Shown here in pieces: positions 43,536-53,320 of a stretch of 64,000 bases of DNA. The DNA is taken from NCBI GenBank assembly GCA_030622115.1, contig JAUXGN010000001.1, forward strand, positions 91,764-155,763, read 5' to 3'. The position numbers and the translations under genes were made by a program. Every line of letters starts with the position of its first letter. Position 1 is the stretch's first letter. The notes under the pieces were generated by a model. The model had not been told where the DNA came from. It saw only the letters and a program-made list of their open reading frames with translations, and made no database searches. Source of the stretch: Candidatus Eiseniibacteriota bacterium. GTDB lineage: Bacteria > Joyebacterota > Joyebacteria > Joyebacterales > Joyebacteraceae.

Positions 43536-44770
43536 CCATTGTCCTTCTCGCGGTTGTAGGGTTGCTGCTTTCGGCTTTCTTCTCGGGGTCGGAGACCGCT
43601 CTCATATCCATCAACTGGATACGTCTCGAGCACTGGATCGAGAAGGGAAAGCGAGGCGCCCGTCCGCTCGAGAGGTTCGTCTCAGATCCGCAACGGTTGC
43701 TTGGGACCACGCTTGTGGGGACGAGCATCGCGACCGTGATGACATCGTCCCTGGTGTCGTGGAAGCTGTCGCACGGTCTGGACAGTCTTCCGCCGGGTGT
43801 GGTTGCGCTTCTCTCAACCGCAATCGTGACGCCCGTGCTTCTGGTGCTTGGCGAGATTGTCCCGAAGATTATCTGCCGGCGGCATAGCGACAGCATTACG
43901 CTCAAGCTGGTACTCCCGCTCAGGTTCTTCTACTGGCTGCTTGGCCCGATCATCTGGGTGGCAACCGGGCTCGCTCGCGGGATTCTTCGTCTTCTTGGCG
44001 TGCGCGTGACGGAGTGGAGGAGACGTCTAACGAAAGAGCAGTTGCGGGTTCTTCTCACGAGCGAAGGTGAGATCGCGGGCGCCGTAGACAAGGAAGAGAC
44101 GAAGCTCCTCTCCGGCGTTTTTGAGTTCGCTCTGACGACGGTTGGAGAGGTCATGGTGCCGAGGACGGACATCGTCGGGATGCCCCCCGGCTCTACGGTC
44201 GGCGAGGCCGTCACCCTCATACGCGAGCATGGGTTCTCGCGGCTTCCGATCATCTCCGAGGACAGAGACCACATCGAGGCGATGATCCACTCACGTGATC
44301 TCCTCGGGCTGCCGCACGAGCTGGGGCTGGGTGACATCACTCGCAAGGTGCATCACGTGCCGGAGACCAAGACGTGCGACGAACTTTTCCGCGAGTTGCA
44401 GGCCAGGCGTCAGCACATGGCGGTCGTTGTGGACGAGCATGGGAGTATCGCGGGCATCGTGACACTGGAGGATCTGCTTGAGGAGCTTGTCGGCGAGATC
44501 GAGGACGAATACGATGTCAGGGAATCACTCATACGGCGCATCGATCACGACCTTTTCATGGTCGATGGGCGAGCTGAGATAGACGACGTTGGAGAAGCGG
44601 TAGGAGTGAAGCTTCCGGAGGGCGACTACAACACGATCGCCGGTCTCATACTCAAGGAACTCGGGAGGATCCCTGACGCCGGCGACGAGATGACCATCGG
44701 TCGTCTCGAACTCAGGATCATATCGGTAGGGCAGACGAGGATCGGGAAGGTAAGGATTAGAAGACGATGA
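43532..44770 (+). CDS. CNNM/CorC-type transporter-like protein, copy 2
   Basis: This is a 412-residue paralogue of the preceding gene with the same order: DUF21 ([17 protein letters not shown] at the start, [11 protein letters not shown] in the membrane part), a CBS pair ([34 protein letters not shown]) and a CorC_HlyC tail. The two copies are clearly diverged, so this is an old duplication. It overlaps both neighbours by 4 nt (ATGA each side), a layout for stoichiometric production. Confidence 0.9.
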   Translation: MTIVLLAVVGLLLSAFFSGSETALISINWIRLEHWIEKGKRGARPLERFVSDPQRLLGTTLVGTSIATVMTSSLVSWKLSHGLDSLPPGVVALLSTAIVTPVLLVLGEIVPKIICRRHSDSITLKLVLPLRFFYWLLGPIIWVATGLARGILRLLGVRVTEWRRRLTKEQLRVLLTSEGEIAGAVDKEETKLLSGVFEFALTTVGEVMVPRTDIVGMPPGSTVGEAVTLIREHGFSRLPIISEDRDHIEAMIHSRDLLGLPHELGLGDITRKVHHVPETKTCDELFRELQARRQHMAVVVDEHGSIAGIVTLEDLLEELVGEIEDEYDVRESLIRRIDHDLFMVDGRAEIDDVGEAVGVKLPEGDYNTIAGLILKELGRIPDAGDEMTIGRLELRIISVGQTRIGKVRIRRR

Positions 44771-45483
44771 ACGAGAACGAGCGAGAGAACCGCACCACAA
44801 TTCCGGGCGCCGCGGACCTCGATCGCGGAGCGGCACGCCGGGGTGGTGACGATGGCCACGGTTACGATCATGAGCGCCAGAATGTCGGTCGCATTCTCAG
44901 AAGGTATTTCTTCACGGGACTTCTCGTGATCCTCCCGATAACGATCAGCGTGCTTGTCCTCTGGCAGTTCTTCTTCGCGTTCGATCACATACTTGGGAGA
45001 TTCGTCATAAGGCTCTATGGCCGAGAGATCCCCGGGCTCGGTCTTGTGGTTCTTGTTGCCATCATCGTCATCGTCGGTGCCGTTGCGAGCAATATCATCG
45101 GGCGTCGAGTGCTCAAACTGTGGGAACGCTTTATTGACAGGATTCCGCTCGTCAGGTGGATCTACGGAACGACGAAGACGGTGTTCACGGCCGTGCTGCA
45201 CGAGAACTCGACCAGCTTTCGAAGAGTTGTTCTGATCGAGTTCCCACACAAGGGGATCTACAGCCTGGCATTCGTCACGTCCGAGTCCGGCGGGAGGATG
45301 GAGAATACAGTCGGCAAGAAGCTTGTGTCGGTTTTCCTTCCAACGACGCCTAATCCAACATCCGGTTACTTCCTTCTGATTCCCGAGGAGGATGTGCGGC
45401 CGCTGAACATGTCGGTTCAGGACGGGCTCCGGCATGTGGTCTCGGCCGGTGTCCTGTCAGATGAAGGTGGCGCCCAAAGGTAG
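44767..45483 (+). CDS. DUF502-family membrane protein
   Basis: This is a 238-residue protein with two N-terminal membrane helices (about 42-65 and 82-108) and a cytoplasmic domain. RYFFTGLLVILPITISV, PLVRWIYGTTKTV and FLPTTPNPTSGYFLLIP are hallmarks of DUF502 (PF04367). The function is not established. It overlaps CNNM copy 2 and precedes mgtE by 23 nt, so a role in divalent-cation handling is suggested by position only. Confidence 0.88.
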   Translation: MNENERENRTTIPGAADLDRGAARRGGDDGHGYDHERQNVGRILRRYFFTGLLVILPITISVLVLWQFFFAFDHILGRFVIRLYGREIPGLGLVVLVAIIVIVGAVASNIIGRRVLKLWERFIDRIPLVRWIYGTTKTVFTAVLHENSTSFRRVVLIEFPHKGIYSLAFVTSESGGRMENTVGKKLVSVFLPTTPNPTSGYFLLIPEEDVRPLNMSVQDGLRHVVSAGVLSDEGGAQR

Positions 45484-45506
45484 CGCGTAGCGTAGCGAGG
45501 TAGAGC

Positions 45507-46850
45507 ATGTCGGAGGGCCACGTCGACAAGAGGATCGTCCTCGACTCAGAGAGTGGACCTGCCTCCATGGCAGACACGCTCAGAGGGCTCCATCCGGCCG
45601 ACATCGCTGCGGCGCTCGATCAGCTTGACGGGGAGATGGCAAAGTCTGTTCTTGCGGAGCTCGACACGGAGACGAGCGCCGATGTTATCATTCACCTCGA
45701 TGAACATTCCCTCAGTGAAATCCTCGACGCCCTGGGTCCTATCGAAATCGCCGACATCACGCACGAGCTTGAATCAGACGATGCGGCGGACGTTGTCGGC
45801 ATGCTGGAGGAGGAAGTCCGAGGAGAGGTTCTCTCCCGGCTCGAGGACGACGATCGGCGGGCGGTTGAAGAGCTTCTGCAGTACACGGACGAGTCGGCGG
45901 GCGGCATCATGGCGTCGGAGCTTGTGTTTCTCAAGCGCGACGCGAAGGTGAAGGATGCGATCGAGCTGATCAGAAGGGCGGCCGAGGAAGTTGATGAGAT
46001 CCACAACGTCTATGTAACAGACGGAGACCGGAGACTTGTTGGAGTTCTGTCTCTCAGGGATCTAGTTCTGGCGGGAGGCGAGACTCCGCTTGCACAGATA
46101 ATGGACCCGGACGTTGTGTCCGTCTCAACGGATACCGACCAGGAGGATGTCGCCTGGGTCTTCAGAAAGTACGATCTTGTCGCGATTCCTGTTGTGGCGC
46201 CGGACGGGAAACTCGTGGGACGAATCACCGTGGATGACATCATCGACGTCATCCACGATGAGGCCGAGGAAGACATGAGCCTCATGGCCGGTACTCGGGA
46301 GGACGAGCTGCATGAGGACTCGGCATTCAAGGTCTCCAGGATTCGTCTCCCGTGGCTCATCATAGGTGCGGTCGGAGGCCTTGGGTCGGCGCTCGTGATG
46401 CGGCATTTCAGTTTCTCACTCGAGAAAGTGATTGCTCTTGCCTTCTTTGTCCCGGTTATCACAGCGATGGGCGGGAACGTAGGCCTTCAGACTTCAACAA
46501 TCATCGTGCGCAGCATGCACTCCGAGCGCGGCCTCGCTGGAGCCGCGATGGATCGCCTTGCGAAGGAGTGGAGAGTTGCCGGCTTGAATGCTCTCATTCT
46601 CGGCGTCAGCGTATGCGCGATTGTGGGATTCTGGCTCGGAGACTGGCGGCTTGCCGCCGTCGTCGGCTGCTCGCTCGCCTCCGTGATCCTCGTTGCGGCC
46701 ACTCTCGGAACGCTTATACCTTTCGCCTTGAGAGGCGTAGGAATAGACCCCGCAGTTGCGCAAGGCCCATTCGTAACAACACTCAACGATGTCATTGGAA
46801 TCCTCGTCTATCTCGGGATGGCGAGCGCCTTCCTCACGCGGATCCCGTAA
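45507..46850 (+). CDS. mgtE: Magnesium transporter MgtE
   Basis: This is a 447-residue homodimeric Mg2+ channel. The N domain (about 20-140, LHPADIAAALDQL and repeated Asp/Glu helices that sense Mg2+) is followed by two CBS domains (about 145-270, SAGGIMASELVFL and VVAPDGKLVGRITVDDIID), then five membrane helices (about 285-445, ITAMGGNVGLQTSTIIVRS is the pore signature). It closes a four-gene block of cation-related membrane proteins placed between ybeY and recO. Confidence 0.93.
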   Translation: MSEGHVDKRIVLDSESGPASMADTLRGLHPADIAAALDQLDGEMAKSVLAELDTETSADVIIHLDEHSLSEILDALGPIEIADITHELESDDAADVVGMLEEEVRGEVLSRLEDDDRRAVEELLQYTDESAGGIMASELVFLKRDAKVKDAIELIRRAAEEVDEIHNVYVTDGDRRLVGVLSLRDLVLAGGETPLAQIMDPDVVSVSTDTDQEDVAWVFRKYDLVAIPVVAPDGKLVGRITVDDIIDVIHDEAEEDMSLMAGTREDELHEDSAFKVSRIRLPWLIIGAVGGLGSALVMRHFSFSLEKVIALAFFVPVITAMGGNVGLQTSTIIVRSMHSERGLAGAAMDRLAKEWRVAGLNALILGVSVCAIVGFWLGDWRLAAVVGCSLASVILVAATLGTLIPFALRGVGIDPAVAQGPFVTTLNDVIGILVYLGMASAFLTRIP

Positions 46851-46870
46851 GTCCGGAGCGAGCGTTCAGA

Positions 46871-47680
46871 ATGGCACCGGTCGAATCCAGAGCCATCGTG
46901 CTTCGGAGCTACAAGCTCGGTGAGACGAGCAAGCTTGTGGTGTGCTATACTCAAGAGTTCGGGAAGGTGCGCCTCGTTGCGAAGGGTGGACGAAAGGGCG
47001 GCGGCCGTCTTGGGGCCGCTCTGGAGCCTCTCATGGTTTCCAGGGTGCTCTTCTACTTGAAAGAGGGACGCGCTCTCTCGCTCTTGTCGGGAGCTGAAAT
47101 CGAGAGGGAGTTCCCGTCGATGAGGCGCGACGTTGTCCGCATGGCCTACGGGAGTGCCGTTGTGGAACTCGTCGACCGCACGATTCACGAGCGAGAGAAA
47201 GACACGGGCCTGTTCGATCACATTGAGCGCTCGCTTGCCGAAATGGATCAGGTGAGTGAGGATGAGCTCGATGACGCGTTGTGGCGCTTCGAGCTGAACC
47301 TGGCGGCTGCGCTCGGCTACGGTCCGGAGCTTTCCGCGTGCGTCCGGTGCGGGAGCGCCGACAATCGGTTGGCGGGCTTCAGCCCGACGCTCGGGGGTCT
47401 GGTCTGCGCGCGATGCGGAGCATCCGGATCCGGCATAGCGTTGACAACGGTGTCCGTCGCGGAGGTACTACGGCTCGTCGCCGTCGACGCTCGATCGGGA
47501 TCCACTTCCGGAGTTGGTGTTCGGTTGACTCGTGCCGAACGCGATGATGTCACACGTGCCCTCCATGATTTCCTTGAGGAGCAGGGAGGGCATCGTCTCA
47601 GGATCAAGTCCATGGACTTCCTGGCACAGATCAGGAGGCTCGAGAGCGCAGGAACAGAGACAGGGGAGGGCAATGACTGA
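46871..47680 (+). CDS. recO: DNA repair protein RecO
   Basis: This 269-residue protein loads RecA through RecF(O)R. The N-terminal OB fold is [27 protein letters not shown] with KGGRK. The helical domain contains a CVRC...CARC zinc finger near residues 157-183. I start it at ATG 46871, where the family begins; the frame is open far upstream but overlaps mgtE. Its final 8 nt overlap glyQ. Confidence 0.92.
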   Translation: MAPVESRAIVLRSYKLGETSKLVVCYTQEFGKVRLVAKGGRKGGGRLGAALEPLMVSRVLFYLKEGRALSLLSGAEIEREFPSMRRDVVRMAYGSAVVELVDRTIHEREKDTGLFDHIERSLAEMDQVSEDELDDALWRFELNLAAALGYGPELSACVRCGSADNRLAGFSPTLGGLVCARCGASGSGIALTTVSVAEVLRLVAVDARSGSTSGVGVRLTRAERDDVTRALHDFLEEQGGHRLRIKSMDFLAQIRRLESAGTETGEGND

Positions 47681-48620
47681 GAAGACAAAGGGACTGCTGT
47701 TTCAGGACATCATATTGAGACTTCAGGACTACTGGGCCGAGTACGGCTGCGTGATCCTGCAGCCTTACAACTCCGAGGTTGGGGCGGGAACATTCAATCC
47801 CGCTACCTTCCTGAGGTGCCTGGGTCCGGAGCCCTGGAAAGCTGCGTACGTTGAGCCATCCCGGCGGCCGAAGGATGGACGGTACGGGAAGAATCCAATC
47901 CGCATGCAGCAGTTTCTGCAGTACCAGGTTCTCCTCAAGCCGGCGCCGGAAGATGTGCTGGATCTCTATTTCAGAAGCCTTGAAGCGATCGGCATCGACC
48001 GCAGGAAGCACGATCTGAGACTTGTCGAAGACGATTGGGAATCGCCGACGCTGGGAGCGGCGGGACTCGGCTGGGAGGTCTGGATCGACGGAATGGAGAT
48101 CACGCAGTTCACCTACTTCCAGCAGGCCGGGAGCATGGAGCTGGACGTGATCTCGGCTGAGATAACCTATGGGCTTGGAAGAATTGCCACGTTTCTTCAG
48201 GGAGTTGACAGCTTCTTTGAACTTGAGTGGGCGCCCGGTGTGTCGTTCGGCGAGATAAACCGCCGGATCGAGGTTGAGTTCTCGGAGTTCAATTTTGAGG
48301 AGGCCGACGTTCCATTCCACCGGGAGTTGTTTGACCGGTTCGAGTCGGAGGCGCATCGTCTCCTTGACAAGGGGATCCTCACTCCGGGATACGACTACGT
48401 GCTGAAGTGTTCGCACACCTTCAACGTACTCGACGCCCGCGGCGCCATAAGCGTGACTGAGCGGACCGGCTACATCACGAGGGTCCGGAAGCTGGCGAGG
48501 AAGACGGCCGTTCTCTACATGAAGCAGCGCAAGGAACTCGGCTACCCCCTGCTCCCCGAGGACGAGAGGGCGCGCCTTCTCGGTGATGGGGACGGCGCTA
48601 CGGAAGGGGGGAACAGCTGA
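47673..48620 (+). CDS. glyQ: Glycyl-tRNA synthetase alpha subunit
   Basis: This 315-residue protein is the catalytic alpha chain of the alpha2-beta2 bacterial Gly[74 protein letters not shown] and [18 protein letters not shown] are all standard. The start is ATG 47673 after GGGGAGGG. Its stop overlaps glyS (TGATG). Confidence 0.96.
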   Translation: MTEKTKGLLFQDIILRLQDYWAEYGCVILQPYNSEVGAGTFNPATFLRCLGPEPWKAAYVEPSRRPKDGRYGKNPIRMQQFLQYQVLLKPAPEDVLDLYFRSLEAIGIDRRKHDLRLVEDDWESPTLGAAGLGWEVWIDGMEITQFTYFQQAGSMELDVISAEITYGLGRIATFLQGVDSFFELEWAPGVSFGEINRRIEVEFSEFNFEEADVPFHRELFDRFESEAHRLLDKGILTPGYDYVLKCSHTFNVLDARGAISVTERTGYITRVRKLARKTAVLYMKQRKELGYPLLPEDERARLLGDGDGATEGGNS

Positions 48621-50710
48621 TGGCCAAAGACCTGCTCTTCGAAATAGGTGTTGAGGAGATTCCTGCATCGTACATCCCGCCGGCCATCGATCAGCTCGCG
48701 GCCGCTGTTGAGAGGGAGCTCCACGCCGGGCGACTGAGCTTCGCAGGTCTCAGGACGTTCGCGACCCCGAGGCGTCTGGCCGTCATCGTATCTCAGGTGG
48801 ACGACCGGCAGGAGGACGTGGAGCGGGACGTTGTCGGTCCGCCGGCCCGAGCGGCTTTCGCCGAGGACGGCACTCCGACCAAGGCCGCCATTGGATTCGC
48901 CAGATCGAAAGGTGTGGATGTCGCGGATCTCGAGGTGCGTGACACGGGTTCCGGCGACTACGTGCACGTGCACATCGTTGACCACGGCCGCCCATCGGAC
49001 GAGGTCCTGCCTGAACTCATGCGCGCCGCTCTCGATTCGGTGAGCTTCCCAAAGACAATGCAGTGGGGAACGGGCGATCGCTTCGCCCGCCCTGTCAGGT
49101 GGCTCGTGGCCATGCTGGGCGGGGTCTCCCTCGACATGGAGTACGCGGGTGTTCGCGCTCTGCCGGAGACGTGGGGCCACAGACACTGGTCGCCCGGTCC
49201 GCATCCGCTCACGGGAGCCGGAGACTACCTGACCGTTCTCGAAAAGAACTACGTAGTCGCAGACGCGGAGAAGAGGCGGTCGTCGATTATCACTGCGGCC
49301 AAGAAGGGAGCAGAGGAATGCGGGGGTTCGCTCGTGAAAGACGATGCGCTCCTGGATGAAGTGACCTTCCTGGTGGAATACCCTTCGGTCTTTGCAGGGC
49401 GGTTCGATGAGCGGTTCCTTGTCCTTCCGCGGGAAGTGATAATCGTCGCGATGAGAAGCCACCAACGCTACTTTGCCGTCGAAGCTGGGGACGGAAGTCT
49501 CAAGCCCTTCTTCCTGTGCGTTGCGAACGCGCCTCAGGGGTCGCTCGACGGGATACGCGCCGGGAACGAGCGTGTTCTTGTCTCCAGACTCGACGATGCC
49601 GCCTTCTACTGGGAGGAAGACACACGCGAGTCGTTTGCAGGCAAAGTGGATGCGCTCAGGAGTGTTGTCTGGCTCGAGGGGTTGGGGTCACTGTTCGAGA
49701 AGACAGAGCGCCTCGAACGGCTCGCTCAGGCGGTCGGCAAGCTCCTGGCGTCAGCGGAGACAGACACTGCTGTGAGAGCCGCTCATCTTGCAAAGGCTGA
49801 TCTCGTGACCGAGATGGTCAGAGACGGCAAGGAGTTCACAGAGCTACAGGGCGTTATGGGACGCGAGTATGCGCTAGCTTCGGATGAGCCTGCGGGTGTT
49901 GCTACCGCGATCTACGAGCACTATCTCCCGCGATTCGCCGGCGACCTCTTGCCTTCGACGGAGGCCGGAACCATCTTGAGCATAGCGGACCGACTCGATT
50001 CCATAATCGGTTGTTTCTCAGCGGGGTTCATCCCGTCGGGATCGCAGGATCCGTATGCGCTCAGGCGTCAGGCCATAGGTCTTGTGCGCATGATTCTCGA
50101 AGGGGATCTCGATCTGTCGCTTGGGGATCTTGTGCGAGCGGCCGAGAGAGGATTCGACGTTGCCCGCGATAGCGCCGAGCCGGTCTATGATGCCGTCATC
50201 AGTTTCATCCGGCAGCGCGCACGTTCGGTCTTCATAGAAGAGGGTTTTGCCTACGATCTTGTCGATGCAGTTCTCGAGACGTGTGCGGAGGATCTGGTCG
50301 GCGCAAGAAAGAGAATCGTGGCACTCTCGCATTTCCGGGAGGCCGATGACTTCGGTGGACTCGTGATCGGGTCGCGCAGAGTGGTCAATATTCTCAAGGG
50401 AAAGTCCCCCGGGGCGTTGGAGCCCCTGGCACTTGTGGAGGCTGCGTCGCGCTCGCTTGAGGAAGCGCGCGCCGGGGCGGAAGCGGGTGTCAAGTCCGCG
50501 GTGCTGGCGGACGATCTCGATGGCGCCGTCCGCGAGCTTCTCAGTCTCAGGCGGCCGATAGATGATTTCTTCGATTCAGTCATGGTCATGACCGAAGACG
50601 ATGCACTCCGTGCGGCGAGGCTTGCTCTGTTGGGTGGGGTTCGCAACCTCTTCACCGGGATCGCGGATTTCTCGAAAGTCGTTCTTGAGGGAGAGCAGGT
50701 CAAGGAGTAG
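48620..50710 (+). CDS. glyS: Glycyl-tRNA synthetase beta subunit
   Basis: This 696-residue beta chain binds tRNA-Gly. It begins DLLFEIGVEEIPASYIP, carries the TPRRLAV and KTMQWG segments, an HD-like region in the middle, and the C-terminal DALR-type anticodon helix bundle. It ends 6 nt before the first phosphodiesterase gene, whose Shine-Dalgarno AAGGAG overlaps the glyS end, so the phosphodiesterase array probably lies on the same transcript. Confidence 0.95.
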   Translation: MAKDLLFEIGVEEIPASYIPPAIDQLAAAVERELHAGRLSFAGLRTFATPRRLAVIVSQVDDRQEDVERDVVGPPARAAFAEDGTPTKAAIGFARSKGVDVADLEVRDTGSGDYVHVHIVDHGRPSDEVLPELMRAALDSVSFPKTMQWGTGDRFARPVRWLVAMLGGVSLDMEYAGVRALPETWGHRHWSPGPHPLTGAGDYLTVLEKNYVVADAEKRRSSIITAAKKGAEECGGSLVKDDALLDEVTFLVEYPSVFAGRFDERFLVLPREVIIVAMRSHQRYFAVEAGDGSLKPFFLCVANAPQGSLDGIRAGNERVLVSRLDDAAFYWEEDTRESFAGKVDALRSVVWLEGLGSLFEKTERLERLAQAVGKLLASAETDTAVRAAHLAKADLVTEMVRDGKEFTELQGVMGREYALASDEPAGVATAIYEHYLPRFAGDLLPSTEAGTILSIADRLDSIIGCFSAGFIPSGSQDPYALRRQAIGLVRMILEGDLDLSLGDLVRAAERGFDVARDSAEPVYDAVISFIRQRARSVFIEEGFAYDLVDAVLETCAEDLVGARKRIVALSHFREADDFGGLVIGSRRVVNILKGKSPGALEPLALVEAASRSLEEARAGAEAGVKSAVLADDLDGAVRELLSLRRPIDDFFDSVMVMTEDDALRAARLALLGGVRNLFTGIADFSKVVLEGEQVKE

Positions 50711-50716
50711 GCAGCG

Positions 50717-52015
50717 ATGAGCGTTGACAAGCGGACCGTGGTTACGCAGCTGGTGCTGTTGCTTGCAGCGATCTCTCTCGTGCTCGGATCGGGATGCGCC
50801 GGTAGGCCCGAATCGCCCAAGGTTGTCCTTCTCGGTATTGACGGCATGGACTGGCGCGTGGCCGAGCCGCTGATCGAGGAAGGGAGACTTCCCAATATCG
50901 CGGCTGTCCTGGAGCGAGGCGTGAAGATGGACCTGCGCTCGATCGGGCCTGAGATGAAATCCCCGATCATCTGGACATCCATTGCGACCGGCAAGGTCCC
51001 GCAGAAGCACGGGATCGGCGATTTCCTCTCTGATGAGATACGGCTCTTCAACTCGCGTGGATGGAAGGCCCGGGCCGTGTGGGACATCTTGGGCGAGCGC
51101 GGGTACACCGTCGGCGTGGTCAACTGGTGGCTCAGCTGGCCCGCACAGGCCGTCAACGGCTACATGGTGACCGAGAGAATTGTGTATACGGCCGGCGATG
51201 GGTATCCCGAGGTAGTGGAAGTGACTGCTCCACCGGAACTCGGCCGGGAACTCGCATCACACACACGCTCGGTCAGTGGGACCACCAATAGTGAGATCGC
51301 GCCGTTCCTGAATGGCGACACCTGGGATGCTCCCGACGACAGCATGGTGGAAGAGGGAGTCAAGTCGTTCAGGGGGATCTTCGCGGCCGACCAGACCGTG
51401 CTCGATGTGTCGAAGTACCTGATAGGATCACGGGAACAGCCCGATTTCCTTGCGATTTATTTTCAGGGGCTGGACGTGACGTGCCATCGCTACTGGGGAG
51501 AATGGGATCCGACGTCTCTGGATCTCTACATGAGCGACGAGCTGATCGAGACCTTCAGCGATCTGATTCCACGGTACTATGAACGCATCGATGCGGCGAT
51601 CGGGGAGATTCTGGATGTGGTCGATGAGAACTCGACTGTCATCATCTGTTCTGATCACGGATTCAGGGGTCCCTTCCGGTCTCCGGAGGGGATCAGGCTC
51701 GGCATATCGATGCATCGCGAGATCGGCGTTCTGGCAGCCGCCGGACCGGGGATTGCGCGTCTGTCCGAGCGAGTGAACGGGAGTGTCTTCGACATCACTC
51801 CGACACTGCTCGCGCTCTACAACGTTCCCGTAGGACGGGACATGGACGGCTTCGTGCTGAGCGAGATTCTCGATGAGGAGTTCATGGCGTCGCGAGCTGT
51901 TTCCTACATACCATCGCACGAGAACGGGAGCCGCGTGAAGTCGGATGAGCCCGAGGTCGGCGTAGTCGATGAGGCCATCAAGGAGAAGCTGAGATCGCTT
52001 GGCTACATCGAGTAG
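50717..52015 (+). CDS. Lipoprotein phosphodiesterase of the alkaline phosphatase superfamily, copy 1
   Basis: This is a 432-residue protein with a lipoprotein signal (lipobox LGSGC near residue 27). It has the two-metal site of the nucleotide pyrophosphatase/phosphodiesterase branch: Asp in LLGIDGMDW, nucleophile Thr in SPIIWTSIATGK, Asp and His in QGLDVTCHRYW, Asp-His in CSDHGFRGP, and His in SMHREIG. All expected ligands are present, so it should hydrolyse a phosphodiester or phosphomonoester outside the cytoplasm. The C-terminus is KEKLRSLGYIE. The substrate is unknown. It is the first of five intact paralogues. Confidence 0.88.
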   Translation: MSVDKRTVVTQLVLLLAAISLVLGSGCAGRPESPKVVLLGIDGMDWRVAEPLIEEGRLPNIAAVLERGVKMDLRSIGPEMKSPIIWTSIATGKVPQKHGIGDFLSDEIRLFNSRGWKARAVWDILGERGYTVGVVNWWLSWPAQAVNGYMVTERIVYTAGDGYPEVVEVTAPPELGRELASHTRSVSGTTNSEIAPFLNGDTWDAPDDSMVEEGVKSFRGIFAADQTVLDVSKYLIGSREQPDFLAIYFQGLDVTCHRYWGEWDPTSLDLYMSDELIETFSDLIPRYYERIDAAIGEILDVVDENSTVIICSDHGFRGPFRSPEGIRLGISMHREIGVLAAAGPGIARLSERVNGSVFDITPTLLALYNVPVGRDMDGFVLSEILDEEFMASRAVSYIPSHENGSRVKSDEPEVGVVDEAIKEKLRSLGYIE

Positions 52016-52048
52016 CAGGACAGCTTGCTCCCGGCAGGAGGACGAGAA

Positions 52049-53320
52049 GTGATCGGACGATGGAGGATTGCGAAAGCGACGCTTGGCCTTGTGACGGTCA
52101 TCCTGCTGCTGTGCCTGGTGGCCGGTTGCAGGAGCAGAGGCGACGTCGTGGAGAGGCGGTTTGTCCTGGTTGGCCTCGACGGTCTTGAGTGGAGTGCCGT
52201 GGAGCCGCTCCTCGAGGAGGGAAGGCTTCCCAATCTCGAGGCGCTCATGAACCGCGGTGTCTGGTGCAGGCTCAGATCGCTTGAGCCGAAGCGCAAGTCA
52301 CCCGTCATATGGACAACCATGTCGACAGGCAAGCTACCCGACAAGCATGGTATCAGCGATTACGTCGATCCGATGACCAAGAAGCTGTTCACGAGCAACG
52401 TCCGCACGGCGCGGACGTTCTGGGATATCCTTGGTGAGCGAGGGCTCACGGTGACCGTCATTGGATGGCTCGTGAGTTGGCCGGCCGAAGAGGTCAATGG
52501 GTACATGGTCACAGACTACTTCCGCTATCCGCCGAAGCCGGACCGTCCACTTCCGGAGAACCTGACCTATCCGGATGAGCTTCTTGCCGAGATCGAGCTG
52601 CTCCGCATTGTCGACAGGGATATCCCCGACAGCGAGGTCGAGCGATTCTTCGATCTCGCGGACGCGATGAGTGGAGAAGAGGCACAGCGACTGCCCGTGG
52701 AGAAGATGTTCCGCGAGATGAGGGCGATCAGCGAGTTCGAGGGACAGATCGAGCGTTTCAAGGACTTCTTCGCTGCGGACCGCACTTTCATGGCGGTCGC
52801 GCAGCACATCATTCGGAAGCACCCGACTGATATCTCCGTTGTCTATCTGCGCGGGACCGATTCGGTCAGCCATATGTTCTGGGCGGCCGGTTGGCCGGAC
52901 GCCGTAGGGGTTGAGGTCGCTGAGACCGATGCGCGCGTCTTCGGAGAGACGGTCGAGCGCTATTACGTTTACGCCGACGAGATGCTGGGCGAGCTTGTTG
53001 CCGAGTTCGGGGACGACACCACGATCATGGTCTGCTCCGACCACGGCTTTGAGGGTCCCCGTTCTCCAAATGAGAGGGGCGGCATAAAGGACCACGGTCC
53101 GCTCGGCGTCTTCGTGCTCGCGGGGCCCGGCGTCAGGAGCGTGGGAGAGATAGAAGAGACCAGTGTACGTGACATCACGCCGACGATCCTGGAGCTCTTC
53201 GGGCTCCCGATCGGGGTGGACATGGACGGAGTGGTCATGATGGATGCGTTCGAGGACGACTATTTGAGCGCGCATCCAGTTCGGCAGATTCCGACCTACG
53301 AGATTTCGGAGGAAGAGTAG
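52049..53320 (+). CDS. Lipoprotein phosphodiesterase of the alkaline phosphatase superfamily, copy 2
   Basis: This is a 423-residue paralogue. I start it at GTG 52049 because AGGAGG at 52036-52041 lies 7 nt upstream; a TTG at 52025 is weaker. The lipobox is LVAGC. Metal-site residues are complete: LVGLDGLEW, VIWTTMSTGK, RGTDSVSHMFW, CSDHGFEGP and IKDHGPLG. Unlike its neighbours it ends in a short acidic tail without the LRSLGYIE motif. A region of about 70 residues between the Thr loop and DSVSH differs most from copy 1, which hints at a different substrate. Confidence 0.86.
   Translation: MIGRWRIAKATLGLVTVILLLCLVAGCRSRGDVVERRFVLVGLDGLEWSAVEPLLEEGRLPNLEALMNRGVWCRLRSLEPKRKSPVIWTTMSTGKLPDKHGISDYVDPMTKKLFTSNVRTARTFWDILGERGLTVTVIGWLVSWPAEEVNGYMVTDYFRYPPKPDRPLPENLTYPDELLAEIELLRIVDRDIPDSEVERFFDLADAMSGEEAQRLPVEKMFREMRAISEFEGQIERFKDFFAADRTFMAVAQHIIRKHPTDISVVYLRGTDSVSHMFWAAGWPDAVGVEVAETDARVFGETVERYYVYADEMLGELVAEFGDDTTIMVCSDHGFEGPRSPNERGGIKDHGPLGVFVLAGPGVRSVGEIEETSVRDITPTILELFGLPIGVDMDGVVMMDAFEDDYLSAHPVRQIPTYEISEEE

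Noticed and set aside
46352..46870. Upstream extension of the recO frame
   Set aside because: It overlaps mgtE coding sequence, is Arg-rich and does not belong to RecO; the family start is ATG 46871.
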